DNA of 64,000 nt from Pelagimonas sp. (GCA_025210265.1 JAOASD010000029.1:62001-126000); one strand, 5' to 3'. Counted from the stretch's first letter, positions 36,543 through 45,796 are shown. Notes: a model not told the origin generated them from the sequence alone. Translations and numbers: made by a program.

Positions 36543-38807
36543 TCAGCTTCGACCCAGTGCCCAACCATTATCGGCAAGATATGCCATGACTGCGGGGCGC
36601 ACGGACTGCTCGCCGCGATCCCGCGCATCGTGGATCACCTGCCGTAGCTCGGTCAGGTTGGTGCGCATGATCAGGCTTTTCACGGGCCCGATCGAGGCTG
36701 GGCGCATGGACAGCCTGTCGATGCCAATGGCGGCCATGCAGGCGGCTTCGATTGGGCGGCCTGCGTCTTCGCCGCAGAAACTGAGCCGGGTCTGCGAGCC
36801 GCGGCAGCGGTCGACAATCTGTTCCAGAAGGCTGAGGAAGGAACTGTTCAGAGTGTCATAGCGCCGACGCACCCGTTCGTTTTCGCGATCCGCCGCGAAA
36901 AAGAACTGTTTCAGATCGTTGCCGCCAATGGACACAAAGCCGACCTCGTCGAAAAAGCGTTGTGACGCAAAGGCAAGGCTGGGGGTTTCCAGCATGGCCC
37001 CAATGTCGATGTCATCAGGGACAGGGTGGCCCAGACGTTTTTCACGGGCGATGGCCTTGTCCATTTCAGCGCGGGCATCACGAAATTCATCATATTGCGC
37101 GACAAAGGGGAACATGACCGACAGCGGGCGGCCATTTGCGGCGCGCAGCAGGGCCTGCAGCTGCATCCGCAGCACGCCGGGTTTGTCCAGCCCCACGCGG
37201 ATCGCGCGCCAGCCCAGCGCCGGGTTCGGTTCGTCCTGCGGTTTCATATAGGGCAGCACCTTGTCTGACCCGATATCCAGCGTGCGGAACACCACGCGTT
37301 TGCCATGGGCGGCGTCCAGCACGCGGGCATAGAGATTGGCCAGTTCGGTGCGGCCGGGCAGGTGGTTGCGGATCAGGAATTGCAGCTCGGTGCGGAACAG
37401 GCCGACGCCTTCGGCACCTGAACTGTCGAGCGAGGGCAGGTCGGCCATCAGCCCGGCATTCATCAATAGATGGACCCGTGTGCCATCGGGGGCTACGCAA
37501 TCGGTATCGCGGATCGAGGCATAGCGTTCCTGCGCCTTGGCCTCCATTGCGATCTTGTCGCGAAAGGCGGTGACAACAGAGTCATCCGGGCGCAGATGCA
37601 CGATGCCCTGATCGCCATCCAGCATGATGTGATCGCCGTTCAGGGCTTCGTTGGTGATGCGCTCGGCATGGATGATCAGCGGGATCGCCCAGGCGCGGGC
37701 GACAATCGCAGCGTGCGATCCGACAGAGCCCTCTTCCAGAACCACACCTTTGAGTTTGCGGCCATATTCCAGCAGTTCACCAGGGCCGATATTGCGCGCA
37801 ACCAGGATCGGGTCATCGGGCATTTCGCTGCCGGTCTGGCTGCCCTGACCGGTCAGGATGCGCAGAAGGCGGTTGGACAGGTCGTCCAGATCATGCAGGC
37901 GTTCGCGCAGATAGGCATCAGAGACCTGAGACATGCGCGCGCGGGCCTGGCTTTGTTCTTTTTCCACCGCGGCCTCGGCGGATAACCCGCGCGAGATGTC
38001 TTCTTCCATCCGGCGCATCCAGCCTTTGGAATTGGCGAACATGCGGTAGGCTTCCAGGACGTCCTGTTGGTCGCTGTCGCCCTGACCGGATGCACCCTCC
38101 AGCATTTCGTCCACGCTGACGCGCAGTTTGTCCACGGCTTCGCGCAGGCGGGCCAGTTCGGTGACGGGGTCATCGGCGACCAGATTGGTGACGACGACGC
38201 GCGGTTCATGCAGCCAGACGCGGCCCATTGCGGTGCCTTCCTGGCCGGTGCCGCCGCGAAACAGGGCGGGCTGGGTGTGGCGGGCCGACAGGGCTGCGCC
38301 TTCGCCGACAAAGACCCCCAGTTCGGTCATTTCGGCCAGCACCATGGCGACGACCTCTAGGGCATATAGTTCGTCTTCGGTGAATTTGCGGGCCTGTTTT
38401 GACTGCACGACCAGAACGCCCAGTTTTTCGCCAAGGCGCTGGATCGGCACCCCCAGAAAGCTGGAATAGATTTCTTCGCCGGTCTCGGCCATGTAGCGGA
38501 AACCGGGTTCCGAGGGCGCATCGGCGGTGTTGACGATCTTGCCGGTGCGGGCCACGCGACCGACCAGACCTTCGCCCATTTTCATGCGGGTTTCGTGAAC
38601 CGCATCGGGGTTCAGGCCCTGCGTCGCACAAAGTTCAAGCGTCTCTGCATCACGGAACAGATAGACCGAGCACACTTCGGTGCCCATGGAATCCGCAGTC
38701 AGATGGGTGATCTTGTCCAGACGCGCCTGACCTGCGGCCTCTTCGGCCATTGTGTCGCGCAACCGGCCCAGCAATTTGCGGCTTTCGCTCTCTGTCCTCT
38801 CGGTCAT
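36543..38807 (-). CDS. ptsP: Phosphoenolpyruvate-protein phosphotransferase of the nitrogen PTS (EI-Ntr)
   Basis: A 754-residue protein that autophosphorylates with PEP and passes phosphate to NPr/PtsO in the regulatory nitrogen PTS. Residues about 20-170 are the GAF sensory domain (VCSVYLFRDAETLELCATQGL). Next come the enzyme I N-terminal domain and the swivel domain, with the active His365 in EEGSVGSHAAIVARAW. The PEP-binding barrel follows (about 450-735), with GVGLFRTELQFL, FRTLDIGSDK, NPALGWRAIR and SIGGNDLKQFFFA. The GAF domain senses glutamine in related systems. The PTS partners are not in the window. Confidence 0.95.
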   Translation of the reverse strand: MTERTESESRKLLGRLRDTMAEEAAGQARLDKITHLTADSMGTEVCSVYLFRDAETLELCATQGLNPDAVHETRMKMGEGLVGRVARTGKIVNTADAPSEPGFRYMAETGEEIYSSFLGVPIQRLGEKLGVLVVQSKQARKFTEDELYALEVVAMVLAEMTELGVFVGEGAALSARHTQPALFRGGTGQEGTAMGRVWLHEPRVVVTNLVADDPVTELARLREAVDKLRVSVDEMLEGASGQGDSDQQDVLEAYRMFANSKGWMRRMEEDISRGLSAEAAVEKEQSQARARMSQVSDAYLRERLHDLDDLSNRLLRILTGQGSQTGSEMPDDPILVARNIGPGELLEYGRKLKGVVLEEGSVGSHAAIVARAWAIPLIIHAERITNEALNGDHIMLDGDQGIVHLRPDDSVVTAFRDKIAMEAKAQERYASIRDTDCVAPDGTRVHLLMNAGLMADLPSLDSSGAEGVGLFRTELQFLIRNHLPGRTELANLYARVLDAAHGKRVVFRTLDIGSDKVLPYMKPQDEPNPALGWRAIRVGLDKPGVLRMQLQALLRAANGRPLSVMFPFVAQYDEFRDARAEMDKAIAREKRLGHPVPDDIDIGAMLETPSLAFASQRFFDEVGFVSIGGNDLKQFFFAADRENERVRRRYDTLNSSFLSLLEQIVDRCRGSQTRLSFCGEDAGRPIEAACMAAIGIDRLSMRPASIGPVKSLIMRTNLTELRQVIHDARDRGEQSVRPAVMAYLADNGWALGRS

Positions 38808-38937
38808 GCGGCCTCTTTCTTTCCTCGCCGGATACCAGCTATAGGCGAGTCGCCGGGAAAAGGGAAAGCGGAATGCGTCTGGTGCGCTGCGCAGATCGGC
38901 GCATTTCTACGGGATTTGCACAGGCTTTGGGCAGGGT

Positions 38938-38967
38938 TTTGGGGCGGTTATCAGAATGCGCCCCAAA
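38938..38967 (-). terminator. Hairpin downstream of the VOC gene
   Basis: TTTGGGGCG (38938-38946) pairs perfectly with CGCCCCAAA (38959-38967), 20 bases after the VOC stop on the minus strand. It likely isolates the VOC gene from ptsP. Confidence 0.7.
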
Positions 38968-38987
38968 TCATGCAGGATCGGATGGCG

Positions 38988-39395
38988 CTATTCGCAGTTC
39001 ACCATCCAGGGCACGCCGAACTGGTCGGTGCACAACCCGAACCCCTTGGCCCAAAAGGTCTGATCAAAGGGCATATGCACGCTGCCGCCCTCGGCCAGCC
39101 GGGTGAAAATGTGGCGCGCCTGTTCCAGATCCTCCAGCGCAAGATTCATGTGAAACCCCGAATAGCCGGTAAAGGGCTCTTGCCCGGCGGTATCCGAGGC
39201 CATGATCACCTTGCCGCCGATCTCGATCTGGGCATGGGCGATGCGATCCTTGATCGCGTCAGTGACCCAGTCGGGTTGATCCGGCATATCGCCGAACCGC
39301 ATCACCATGCCGGGCTTGGCCCCCAGCACGGTCTGATAAAATGCCAGCGCCTCAGCGCAGTTGCCGTCAAATGTCAGATACGGGTTCATGTCCAT
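38988..39395 (-). CDS. VOC-family (PhnB/glyoxalase-like) protein
   Basis: A 135-residue protein of the vicinal oxygen chelate fold, of the PhnB/YqjT subgroup. It starts MNPYLTFDGNCAEALAFYQTVLGA and ends FGLCTDQFGVPWMVNCE, with the internal IMASDTAG segment shared by the group. PhnB-like proteins are often annotated as 3-demethylubiquinone methyltransferase-like, without evidence of that activity. Function is unknown. It is a single gene with its own terminator. Confidence 0.88.
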   Translation of the reverse strand: MDMNPYLTFDGNCAEALAFYQTVLGAKPGMVMRFGDMPDQPDWVTDAIKDRIAHAQIEIGGKVIMASDTAGQEPFTGYSGFHMNLALEDLEQARHIFTRLAEGGSVHMPFDQTFWAKGFGLCTDQFGVPWMVNCE

Positions 39396-39563
39396 AATCG
39401 GCCCTCCCTTGCATGGGCTAAGCCTATGTCGGAATCACCCGCGCGCTAAGCGATATTTCCACGACAGGCAGCGCCCTGCGCAGGGCGCTGCCATCGCGGG
39501 CTTGCGCCAGCGCCTGTGCGCAGGTAGACCGCGCGCGATCAATTCATTGCAGGAGTGCGGATC

Positions 39564-40661
39564 ATGGGTTTTCGGATGGGCATCGTGGGGCTTCCCAATG
39601 TCGGCAAATCGACGCTGTTCAACGCGCTGACCAAAACCGCCGCGGCGCAGGCTGCGAATTTCCCGTTCTGCACCATCGAACCCAATGTGGGTGAGGTCGC
39701 CGTCCCGGATGAGCGTCTGGACACGCTGGCGGGTATCGCCAAATCCGCCAATATCATCCCGACCCGCATGACCTTTGTTGATATTGCCGGTCTGGTGAAA
39801 GGCGCATCCAAGGGCGAAGGTCTGGGCAACCAGTTCCTGGCCAATATCCGCGAAGTGGACGCGATTGCCCATGTGCTGCGCTGCTTTGATGATGATGACG
39901 TGACCCATGTGGATGGCCGCGTTGACCCCGTGTCGGATGCCGAAACCATCGAGACCGAGCTGATCATCGCCGATATGGAATCGCTGGAAAAGCGTTTGCA
40001 GAACATCGTGCGCAAGGTGCGCGGTGGCGACAAAGAGGCGGTTCAGCAGGAGCGCCTGATGAAAATGGCGATGGAAGTGCTGGAGCAGGGCAAACCCGCC
40101 CGCCTGGTCGAGGTCGACGAAGAGGACGCCAAGCAGTGGAAAATGCTGCAGCTGCTGTCCACCAAACCGGTTCTCTACGTTTGTAACGTGGACGAGGGTG
40201 AGGCCGCGACCGGCAATGATCACAGTACCGCTGTTGCGGAAATGGCCGCGGCGCAGGGCAATTCTCACGTCATCATTTCCGCCAAGATCGAAGAAGAAAT
40301 CAGCCAGCTGGAAGATGAAGAGGCAGAGATGTTCCTCGACGAGCTGGGCCTGAAAGAGGCGGGTCTGGATCGTCTGATCCGGGCTGGTCACGACCTGCTG
40401 CAGCTGCAGACCTATTTCACCGTCGGCCCGAAAGAGGCCCGCGCCTGGACGATCAAGCGCGGCACTCTGGCGCCGCAGGCGGCTGGCGTGATCCATGGCG
40501 ATTTTGAAAAGGGCTTCATCCGCGCCGAAACCATCGCCTATGACGACTACATTGCCTGCGATGGCGAGCAGGGATCGAAAGATGCCGGCAAGATGCGCGC
40601 CGAGGGCAAAAGCTATGAGGTCAAGGACGGCGACGTCCTGCACTTCCTGTTCAACACCTGA
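39564..40661 (+). CDS. ychF: Redox-regulated ATPase YchF (Obg-related)
   Basis: A 365-residue P-loop protein that, unlike other Obg GTPases, prefers ATP. It binds ribosomes and affects the oxidative stress response. The motif GLPNVGKSTLFN is at residues 9-20. The segment PFCTIEPNVGEVAVPD is the G2 region, followed by VDIAGLVKGASKGEGLGNQFL (G3). The G4-equivalent NVDE is in YVCNVDEGEA, and the C-terminal TGS-like domain ends AKSYEVKDGDVLHFLFN. ATG 39564 has AGGAG 8 bases upstream. Confidence 0.97.
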   Translation: MGFRMGIVGLPNVGKSTLFNALTKTAAAQAANFPFCTIEPNVGEVAVPDERLDTLAGIAKSANIIPTRMTFVDIAGLVKGASKGEGLGNQFLANIREVDAIAHVLRCFDDDDVTHVDGRVDPVSDAETIETELIIADMESLEKRLQNIVRKVRGGDKEAVQQERLMKMAMEVLEQGKPARLVEVDEEDAKQWKMLQLLSTKPVLYVCNVDEGEAATGNDHSTAVAEMAAAQGNSHVIISAKIEEEISQLEDEEAEMFLDELGLKEAGLDRLIRAGHDLLQLQTYFTVGPKEARAWTIKRGTLAPQAAGVIHGDFEKGFIRAETIAYDDYIACDGEQGSKDAGKMRAEGKSYEVKDGDVLHFLFNT

Positions 40662-40704
40662 ACGGGGCGGGCAGGGGGATCCTGCCTGATCAAGAATGAC
40701 GAAG

Positions 40705-40730
40705 CGCGCGCCCAATGTGGCGCGCGTTTT
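40705..40730 (+). terminator. Intrinsic terminator of ychF
   Basis: CGCGCGCC (40705-40712) pairs with GGCGCGCG (40719-40726) over a 6-base loop, then TTTT. It lies about 45 bases after the ychF stop. Confidence 0.82.
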
Positions 40731-40832
40731 GCGTTTTCCGGCCTGCCGCCATGCGCGGCATGGTCTTGTTCCGACAGCGGGTTCGATATATTCCATCTAC
40801 ACGATGTAATGGCCGGAACAAGGGATCGTCCG

Positions 40833-41810
40833 ATGAGTGAAGCCGCGCAGGCAACTGACACATCGCGCTTGGCGCATTTTCCGGTGCCTTTCTTTGCCAC
40901 GGTGATGGGGCTTGCGGGGATGACACTGGCGCTGCATCTGGCGGAAACGCGCTTTGGCTGGCCGAATCTTGCCAGCCGGATCGCGCTGGGGCTGACCATT
41001 GTCGATTTCCTCTTTGTCGCGCTGGTTTACGGGATGAAGGCGCTGCGCCATCCAGCTGCTGTGGTGGCTGACTGGAAACACCCGGTTAAGCTGGCGTTTT
41101 TCCCGGCGATTTCGATTTCGCTGCTGTTGATCGCCACGGCCCTGCGCCCCGAAGCGCCGGATCTGGCGCGGCTGGTCTGGGGCATAGGCGCGGCGGGGCA
41201 GGCGGTGCTGACCCTGGCGGTGATTTCTGGCTGGATCGGCCATCGCCCGTTTCAGCCGGTGCATATCTCGCCCGCCTGGTTCATCCCGGCCGTGGGCAAT
41301 GTGGTGGCCCCGGTGGCGGGCTTTCCCCTGGGCTTTGTCGAGCTAAGCTGGCTGTTTTTCTCCACTGGCATGATCTTTTGGATCGTGCTGCTGACGCTGG
41401 TCATGAACCGGCTGATCTTTCACGACCCGCTGCCGGGCCGCCTGCTGCCGACGCTTGTGATCCTGATCGCGCCGCCTGCGGTGGGTTTTCTGGCCTGGCT
41501 GCAGCTGAATGGCGGGCAGCTCGATGCCTTTGCGCGGGTGCTGTATTACAGCGCGGTTGTTTTTGCCGCGATTGTGGCGCTGCAGGTGCCGCGCTTTGCA
41601 AGGCTGCCTTTCGCCCTGAGCTGGTGGGCGCTGAGCTTTCCCATCGCCGCGCTGACGGTGGCGACGCTGCGCTATGGCGCGCTGGCGGGGTCAGAGCCGC
41701 ATGACTGGCTGGGTCTGGGCCTGTTGGCACTGCTGCTGGGGGTGATTTTGATGCTGGTTCTACGCACCCTGCGCGCGGCGCTGCGCGGCGAGATCTGCCA
41801 GCCTGAATAG
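40833..41810 (+). CDS. SLAC1/TehA-family anion channel
   Basis: A 325-residue membrane protein with about ten helices of the TehA/SLAC1 fold. The opening HFPVPFFATVMGLAGMTLAL and the internal SPAWFIPAVGNVVAPVAGF segment are typical, as is the SWWALSFPIAALTVA block near the end. Members pass small anions or C4-dicarboxylates. ATG 40833 has AAGGG upstream; ATG 40809 would add eight residues. Downstream is the tRNA-Ser that marks the island boundary. Confidence 0.87.
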   Translation: MSEAAQATDTSRLAHFPVPFFATVMGLAGMTLALHLAETRFGWPNLASRIALGLTIVDFLFVALVYGMKALRHPAAVVADWKHPVKLAFFPAISISLLLIATALRPEAPDLARLVWGIGAAGQAVLTLAVISGWIGHRPFQPVHISPAWFIPAVGNVVAPVAGFPLGFVELSWLFFSTGMIFWIVLLTLVMNRLIFHDPLPGRLLPTLVILIAPPAVGFLAWLQLNGGQLDAFARVLYYSAVVFAAIVALQVPRFARLPFALSWWALSFPIAALTVATLRYGALAGSEPHDWLGLGLLALLLGVILMLVLRTLRAALRGEICQPE

Positions 41811-41882
41811 GGCCGGATCGGGCGCGGGTTTCCCTTTCGCCCGACGCTCCAAAGAAATTTCACAAACCGCTTCGAAACGGCC

Positions 41883-41910
41883 TTGTGTTTCCTTTGTCAG
41901 CGCGGATATA
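41883..41910 (+). promoter_or_regulatory. Probable promoter of tRNA-Ser
   Basis: TTGTGT (41883-41888) and GATATA (41905-41910) are separated by 16 bases and end 9 bases before the tRNA, a plausible vegetative promoter. Confidence 0.45.
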
Positions 41911-41919
41911 CCCGTCGAC

Positions 41920-42009
41920 GGAGACGTGGCCGAGTGGTCGAAGGCGCTCCCCTGCTAAGGGAGTAGGCGGGAAACCGTCTCGAGGGTTCGAATCCCTTCG
42001 TCTCCGCCA
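41920..42009 (+). tRNA. tRNA-Ser (anticodon GCU)
   Basis: A 90-base class II tRNA. The acceptor arm GGAGACG/CGTCTCC closes the cloverleaf, and the D arm begins TGGCCGAGTGG. The anticodon stem is CTCCC/GGGAG around loop CTGCTAA, giving anticodon GCU for AGC/AGU codons. There is a long variable arm, then T loop GGTTCGAATCC. The discriminator is G, and CCA is encoded. The gene is the insertion site of the adjacent integrase-bearing island. Confidence 0.97.
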
Positions 42010-42044
42010 CAAGCTATTTTAATTTTATTCTGTTGATGCTCACT

Positions 42045-42067
42045 CAGCCCTTTGTAGGGCTGTTTTT
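42045..42067 (+). terminator. Terminator after tRNA-Ser
   Basis: CAGCCCT (42045-42051) pairs with AGGGCTG (42056-42062), followed by TTTTT. Confidence 0.8.
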
Positions 42068-42155
42068 GTTGGCCTATCTGCATTCGTTGTTGCTATTGAG
42101 TTTTCTTCGATTAGACTCCTTTCTATTCATTGCGTGGTAGGAATTGTGGTATTTT

Positions 42156-43313
42156 ATGGCTGCTCTGAGCGGAAAGTTGACGAAGAATCTGGTGTGAACA
42201 CTCGGCGCCGGTCGCCATGGCGACGGGAGCGGGTTGTACCTTGTTGTTGATCCGTCTGGCGCTCGACGTTGGATTGTTCGGGTGACCGTGAAAGGACAGC
42301 GCAACCGTGAAGGCAAGCCATTGCGGACGGATTTCGGGCTTGGTGGCGCTGATGTCGTGACGCTGAACGAAGCGCGTGACCGGGCCTTGGAATATAGACG
42401 CCTCGCAAAGCAAGGCATCAATCCCCGCTACAACGGACGCCAAGAAATTCCCTGCTTTGAAGAGACCGCACGCCAAGTTCATATCGAGCGTCTGCCGACG
42501 TGGAAGAACCCTAAGCACGGCCAGCAGTGGATCAACACTCTCGCCGAATATGCCTTTCCAAAGATTGGGCGCTTGCCGGTGTCCGAGGTCGGCCAACCCG
42601 AGGTGCTGCAAGTCCTGCTGCCCGTCTGGACGGAGAAGCATGAAACAGCCAAGCGCCTCGCGCAGCGGATCAAGGCCGTGCTGGACGTTGCCAAGTCGAA
42701 GGGCTTTCGCGATGGCGAGAACCCCGTGACCACAATCCGGGATGCGCGCGTGTTGCCACTGGTCAAACAGAAGGTGCAGCACCATAAAGCAATGCACTGG
42801 AAGGACGTGCCAGCGTTCTACGCCGAACTGGCAACGAAAGATGCTATGGCAGCGAAGGCGCTGATGTTCACTTGCTTGACGGCTAGCCGTACCAGCGAGG
42901 TTTTGCACGCCCGTTGGGAAGAATTTGATTTCGACGAGAAACTATGGACCGTTCCGTCTGAACGCATGAAGGCGGATCAGGAGCATCGCGTTCCGCTTAC
43001 AGCAGAGATGCTGGCGATCATCGAGCCGCTCAAAGCCCTAAGATCAGAAGTCGTTTTCGAAGGTCAAAAGCGCCACAGGCCAATGAGCAACATGGCCATG
43101 CTTATGCTCCTCCGCCGTATGAAAGTTGAGGGCATCACCGTTCATGGGTTCCGTTCCACATTTCGAGATTGGGCAGCCGAACAACCCGGGGTATCGCGAG
43201 AAGTTGCTGAGATCAGCCTCGCTCACAAGGTCGGAACTGAAGTTGAACGAGCCTATGCGCGCTCCGACCTCTTGGATAGGGTAATGGCACAGCGTGTTGT
43301 TCTGATTAAGTGA
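42156..43313 (+). pseudogene. Tyrosine-type site-specific integrase with an early in-frame stop
   Basis: Translation from ATG 42156 gives MAALSGKLTKNLV, then TGA (42195-42197), then in the same frame TLGAGRHGDGSGLYLVVDPSGARRW, the usual start of island integrases. A CGA-to-TGA change would explain it. Counting from TTG 42234, the catalytic residues are all present: Arg219 (ASRTSEV), His304/Arg307 (HGFRST), His331 (LAHKV) and Tyr341 (ERAYARSD). The C-terminus past residue 349 appears replaced by sequence antisense to the adjoining metallophosphoesterase. Restart at TTG 42234 could give a protein lacking the first part of the arm-binding domain. Activity is doubtful. Confidence 0.82.
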
Positions 43314-43634
43314 ACCATCGCGCACTTCGGCCAGATACCCGATCGTATCCCAGGGTAGCTCAAGAGTTAGAGGGGCATCGTGATTTCCGATGATCAAGTG
43401 CTTTTCTTTGCCGGGAAGTTGTTCAAAAGTTCGAAGTAGATAGTTTTCGTCTTTGGCTGCAGGTCCAAAGGCGAAATCCCCGATGATCCATAACACATCC
43501 TCCGGACCCACAACTTTCCACATGTTTTCAATCAGGATGCCATCCATGTGGGATGTCGATTTAAATGGGCGGTCGCAATGGGCGATGACGTTTTCATGGC
43601 CGAAGTGCGTATCGGCTGTATACCAGTTGGCCAT
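43044..43634 (-). pseudogene. Metallophosphoesterase fragment, 3' end lost
   Basis: The frame starts MANWYTADTHFGHENVIAHC, with Asp8 and His10 of the calcineurin-like metal site. It goes on to IGDFAFGP (about residues 51-58), IIGNHDAP (81-88) and NTLCHYPI (113-120). From residue 121 (base about 43275) it runs antisense through the integrase 3' end and no longer resembles the family, and the final GHxH motif is missing. Genuine sequence is therefore about 43275-43634. The simplest reading is that a deletion joined the two genes tail to tail. The 196-codon frame could still be translated. Confidence 0.72.
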
Positions 43635-43680
43635 AGACGGCCTCCTACTGATTCAAAATATTTTGTTGGGTTGAATAGTG

Positions 43681-44019
43681 TTAAACGATACCAAAGCGAT
43701 GGCGTTCGGAATTCGGTAAGCGGCGACCCGTTGACGGATCCACCAACTTACCGGTTTCGGTATAAGTGATCCTAGCCTGTTCGTTTAGGTCTTCGACGCT
43801 TCCGAGAGGCGGCTTGGACTTGTCGCCCACCGACAGATTTACCGTTTCACCGCGCACATGCACTTCAAACAGAGTTCCATCTCTACGAATTGCCCAGCCA
43901 AAGAATGAAAGCTGTGCGTTAAGTTTAGAGATCGCAATGTAGCGCTTCAGCTTTGAGACAAGACCAACACCGGGAGCATTGTTGATCTCGGCCAGGCGGG
44001 ATTTGGCAATCATGCTCAT
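43681..44019 (-). CDS. Small hypothetical protein of the island
   Basis: A 112-residue soluble basic protein (MSMIAKSRLAEINNAPGVGLVS). It has a beta-rich middle (LSFFGWAIRRDGTLFEVHVRG) and a C-terminal part ending SERHRFGIV. No family was recognised. It is 46 bases downstream of the metallophosphoesterase start on the same strand and divergent from the XRE regulator. Confidence 0.5.
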   Translation of the reverse strand: MSMIAKSRLAEINNAPGVGLVSKLKRYIAISKLNAQLSFFGWAIRRDGTLFEVHVRGETVNLSVGDKSKPPLGSVEDLNEQARITYTETGKLVDPSTGRRLPNSERHRFGIV

Positions 44020-44164
44020 GTCCGCAAACTGCTCCGAACCAGCTTCGATCTTGCCGTCTAGGTATCTGTCAAAAATGTGAAAAATCCTCAGTGTAAAGCA
44101 ATCACTGCCAAAATGATACGATAAGTCCGTAGACGATTAAACATCTTTCTTGCCGTTAGGGGGG

Positions 44165-44386
44165 ATGGGAAATCGGTTCACAGCTCATGATTTTGGGAAA
44201 AACCTGAGATCTGCCCGCAAGGCGCAAGGCTATTCGCAGGAGAGCTTTGCCCATGCAGTTGACTTGGATCGTACGTATATTGGTGGAATCGAGCGGGGAG
44301 AGCGAAACCCCGGCCTCAAGACTGTCATCAGAATAGCCGACGCACTAAATCTTGATGTTGCTGACCTCTTTCGACTGCAGGGTTAA
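44165..44386 (+). CDS. XRE-family helix-turn-helix regulator
   Basis: A 73-residue protein that is almost entirely one Cro/C1-type HTH domain: FGKNLRSARKAQGYSQESFA, VDLDRTYIGGIERGERNPGLKTVIRIADAL, VADLFRL. It is the size of the controller (C) proteins of restriction-modification systems. ATG 44165 follows AGGGGGG; the upstream TTG 44150 is less likely. It lies 51 bases ahead of the GHKL ATPase gene on the same strand, so it probably controlled that gene. Confidence 0.88.
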   Translation: MGNRFTAHDFGKNLRSARKAQGYSQESFAHAVDLDRTYIGGIERGERNPGLKTVIRIADALNLDVADLFRLQG

Positions 44387-44437
44387 GCTGCATCTTCTCA
44401 CCTGCTGGTATCGGATTAGTTCAAGGCATTGTCACAC

Positions 44438-45796
44438 ATGGCAGACGTTCATTACCGTGTTCAGGTCGAAGGCGACCATCTCAAGAAACAGGCTGGCGCA
44501 AAGCCGATCCAAGCTTTGTCCGAACTGATTTGGAACGCCCTAGATGCAGACGCGACGCGGGTCGATGTCGAAATCGAAAGTGACGACATCGCCATGCGCT
44601 CTATATCCGTCAGAGACAACGGGCATGGGTTTCCCCATGGTGAAGTCGAGGAGCTGTTTGGCAAGCTTGGCGGTTCGTGGAAAAGACATGGCAGCAAATC
44701 TAAGGGCAGAGGTCGATTGCTGCACGGCAAGGACGGCAGGGGACGCCTCAAAGCCTTGGCCTTAGGCCGTGCCGCAGAATGGTCAGTTCGCTATCGACAA
44801 GGGGAGAAGTTACTCGGTTACAAAATCCTTCTGTTGAGGGATGATCTTGTAGATGTGCGGGTTTCAGAGCCGGTTGAGGTCGAAGCCGCCTTGGGGACGG
44901 GCGTGGACGTTACCGTTACCGAACTGGATCGCACCTACCGCTCATTGGCTCCTGAACGGTCTGTTCAGTCGCTGTCAGAAGTGTTCGCCCTATATCTGAC
45001 AGACTACAAAGATGTCGCCGTGTTCGTCGAAAATGAAAAGCTGGACCCAAGTTCTGTAATTGAAGAAATCAGCCACTTCGACTTGGAGCCGATTGCTGAG
45101 GATGAAGGCGAGAAGGAAATTAAGCATCCGGTCAGGGTTGATCTGATTGAGTGGAAATCTGCATCCGACAGATGGTTCTTCTTGTGTGGCCCGTAAGGGT
45201 TCCCGTTCCAGCGAATGCCACCAAGGTTTCACACGCCGGGATATAAGTTTTCTGCCTACCTCAAGTCCAGCTATGTAGAAGCGCTGCAAGAGCGCAGGGA
45301 GCTTGGTTTCGCGGAAATGACCGCGGCGTTGCTGGATGCTCACGATGCGTCTGCTGAGCTTATTAAGGCGCATTTTCAGAACAAGGTTGTTGAGGCCGCA
45401 CGTTCGGAAATCGAACAGTGGAAAGAAGAAGAAGCTTACCCGTTTCGCTCTGAACCAAAGACCTCTGTTGAGGAGGCGGAGCGAAAAATATTTGATATTG
45501 TTTCCTTAAATGTCAACAAGCACCTGCCTGACTTCAAAGTGCAAATCTCCAAAAGCAGAGCGTTCCAGATGCGAATGCTGCGGCAGGCAATCGAGCGCGG
45601 CCCTGACGAACTGCAACACATTTTGACCGAGGTGTTGGACTTACCCGAACGTACTCAGAAAGAGATGTCCAAGCTGCTCGAAGAAGCGGATTTGGCCAAT
45701 GTCATAGGGCGGCACCTGCATATATGGCGTTTTTTGCAAGGACCTTTTGGCAGCTCCGCTATATATCCATGCGGCGGTGTTTTTCATGAGGCGTAA
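44438..45796 (+). pseudogene. GHKL-type ATPase gene, split by an in-frame stop and 3'-truncated
   Basis: The first 252 codons carry GHKL ATPase motifs: the N box Asn33 in ALSELIWNALDADATRVDVE, the G1 box DNGHGFP (60-66), and a lid-like HGKDGRGRLKAL. TAA at 45194-45196 follows FFLCGP. The same frame then continues GFPFQRMPPRFHTPGYKFSAYL with no shift, so a single substitution (AAA to TAA fits) broke the gene. Coding-like sequence continues to about 45705 (LLEEADLANVI). The last 30 codons look unrelated, so the expected C-terminal domain is gone. Related ATPases occur with XRE regulators and restriction enzymes as MutL/MORC-like proteins. Confidence 0.8.

Noticed and set aside
42195-45196. Recoding (stop readthrough) of the two in-frame stops in the island
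   Set aside because: One is TGA and the other TAA, in unrelated contexts, with no SECIS-like or pyrrolysine signals. Truncations elsewhere in the island make decay the simpler explanation.
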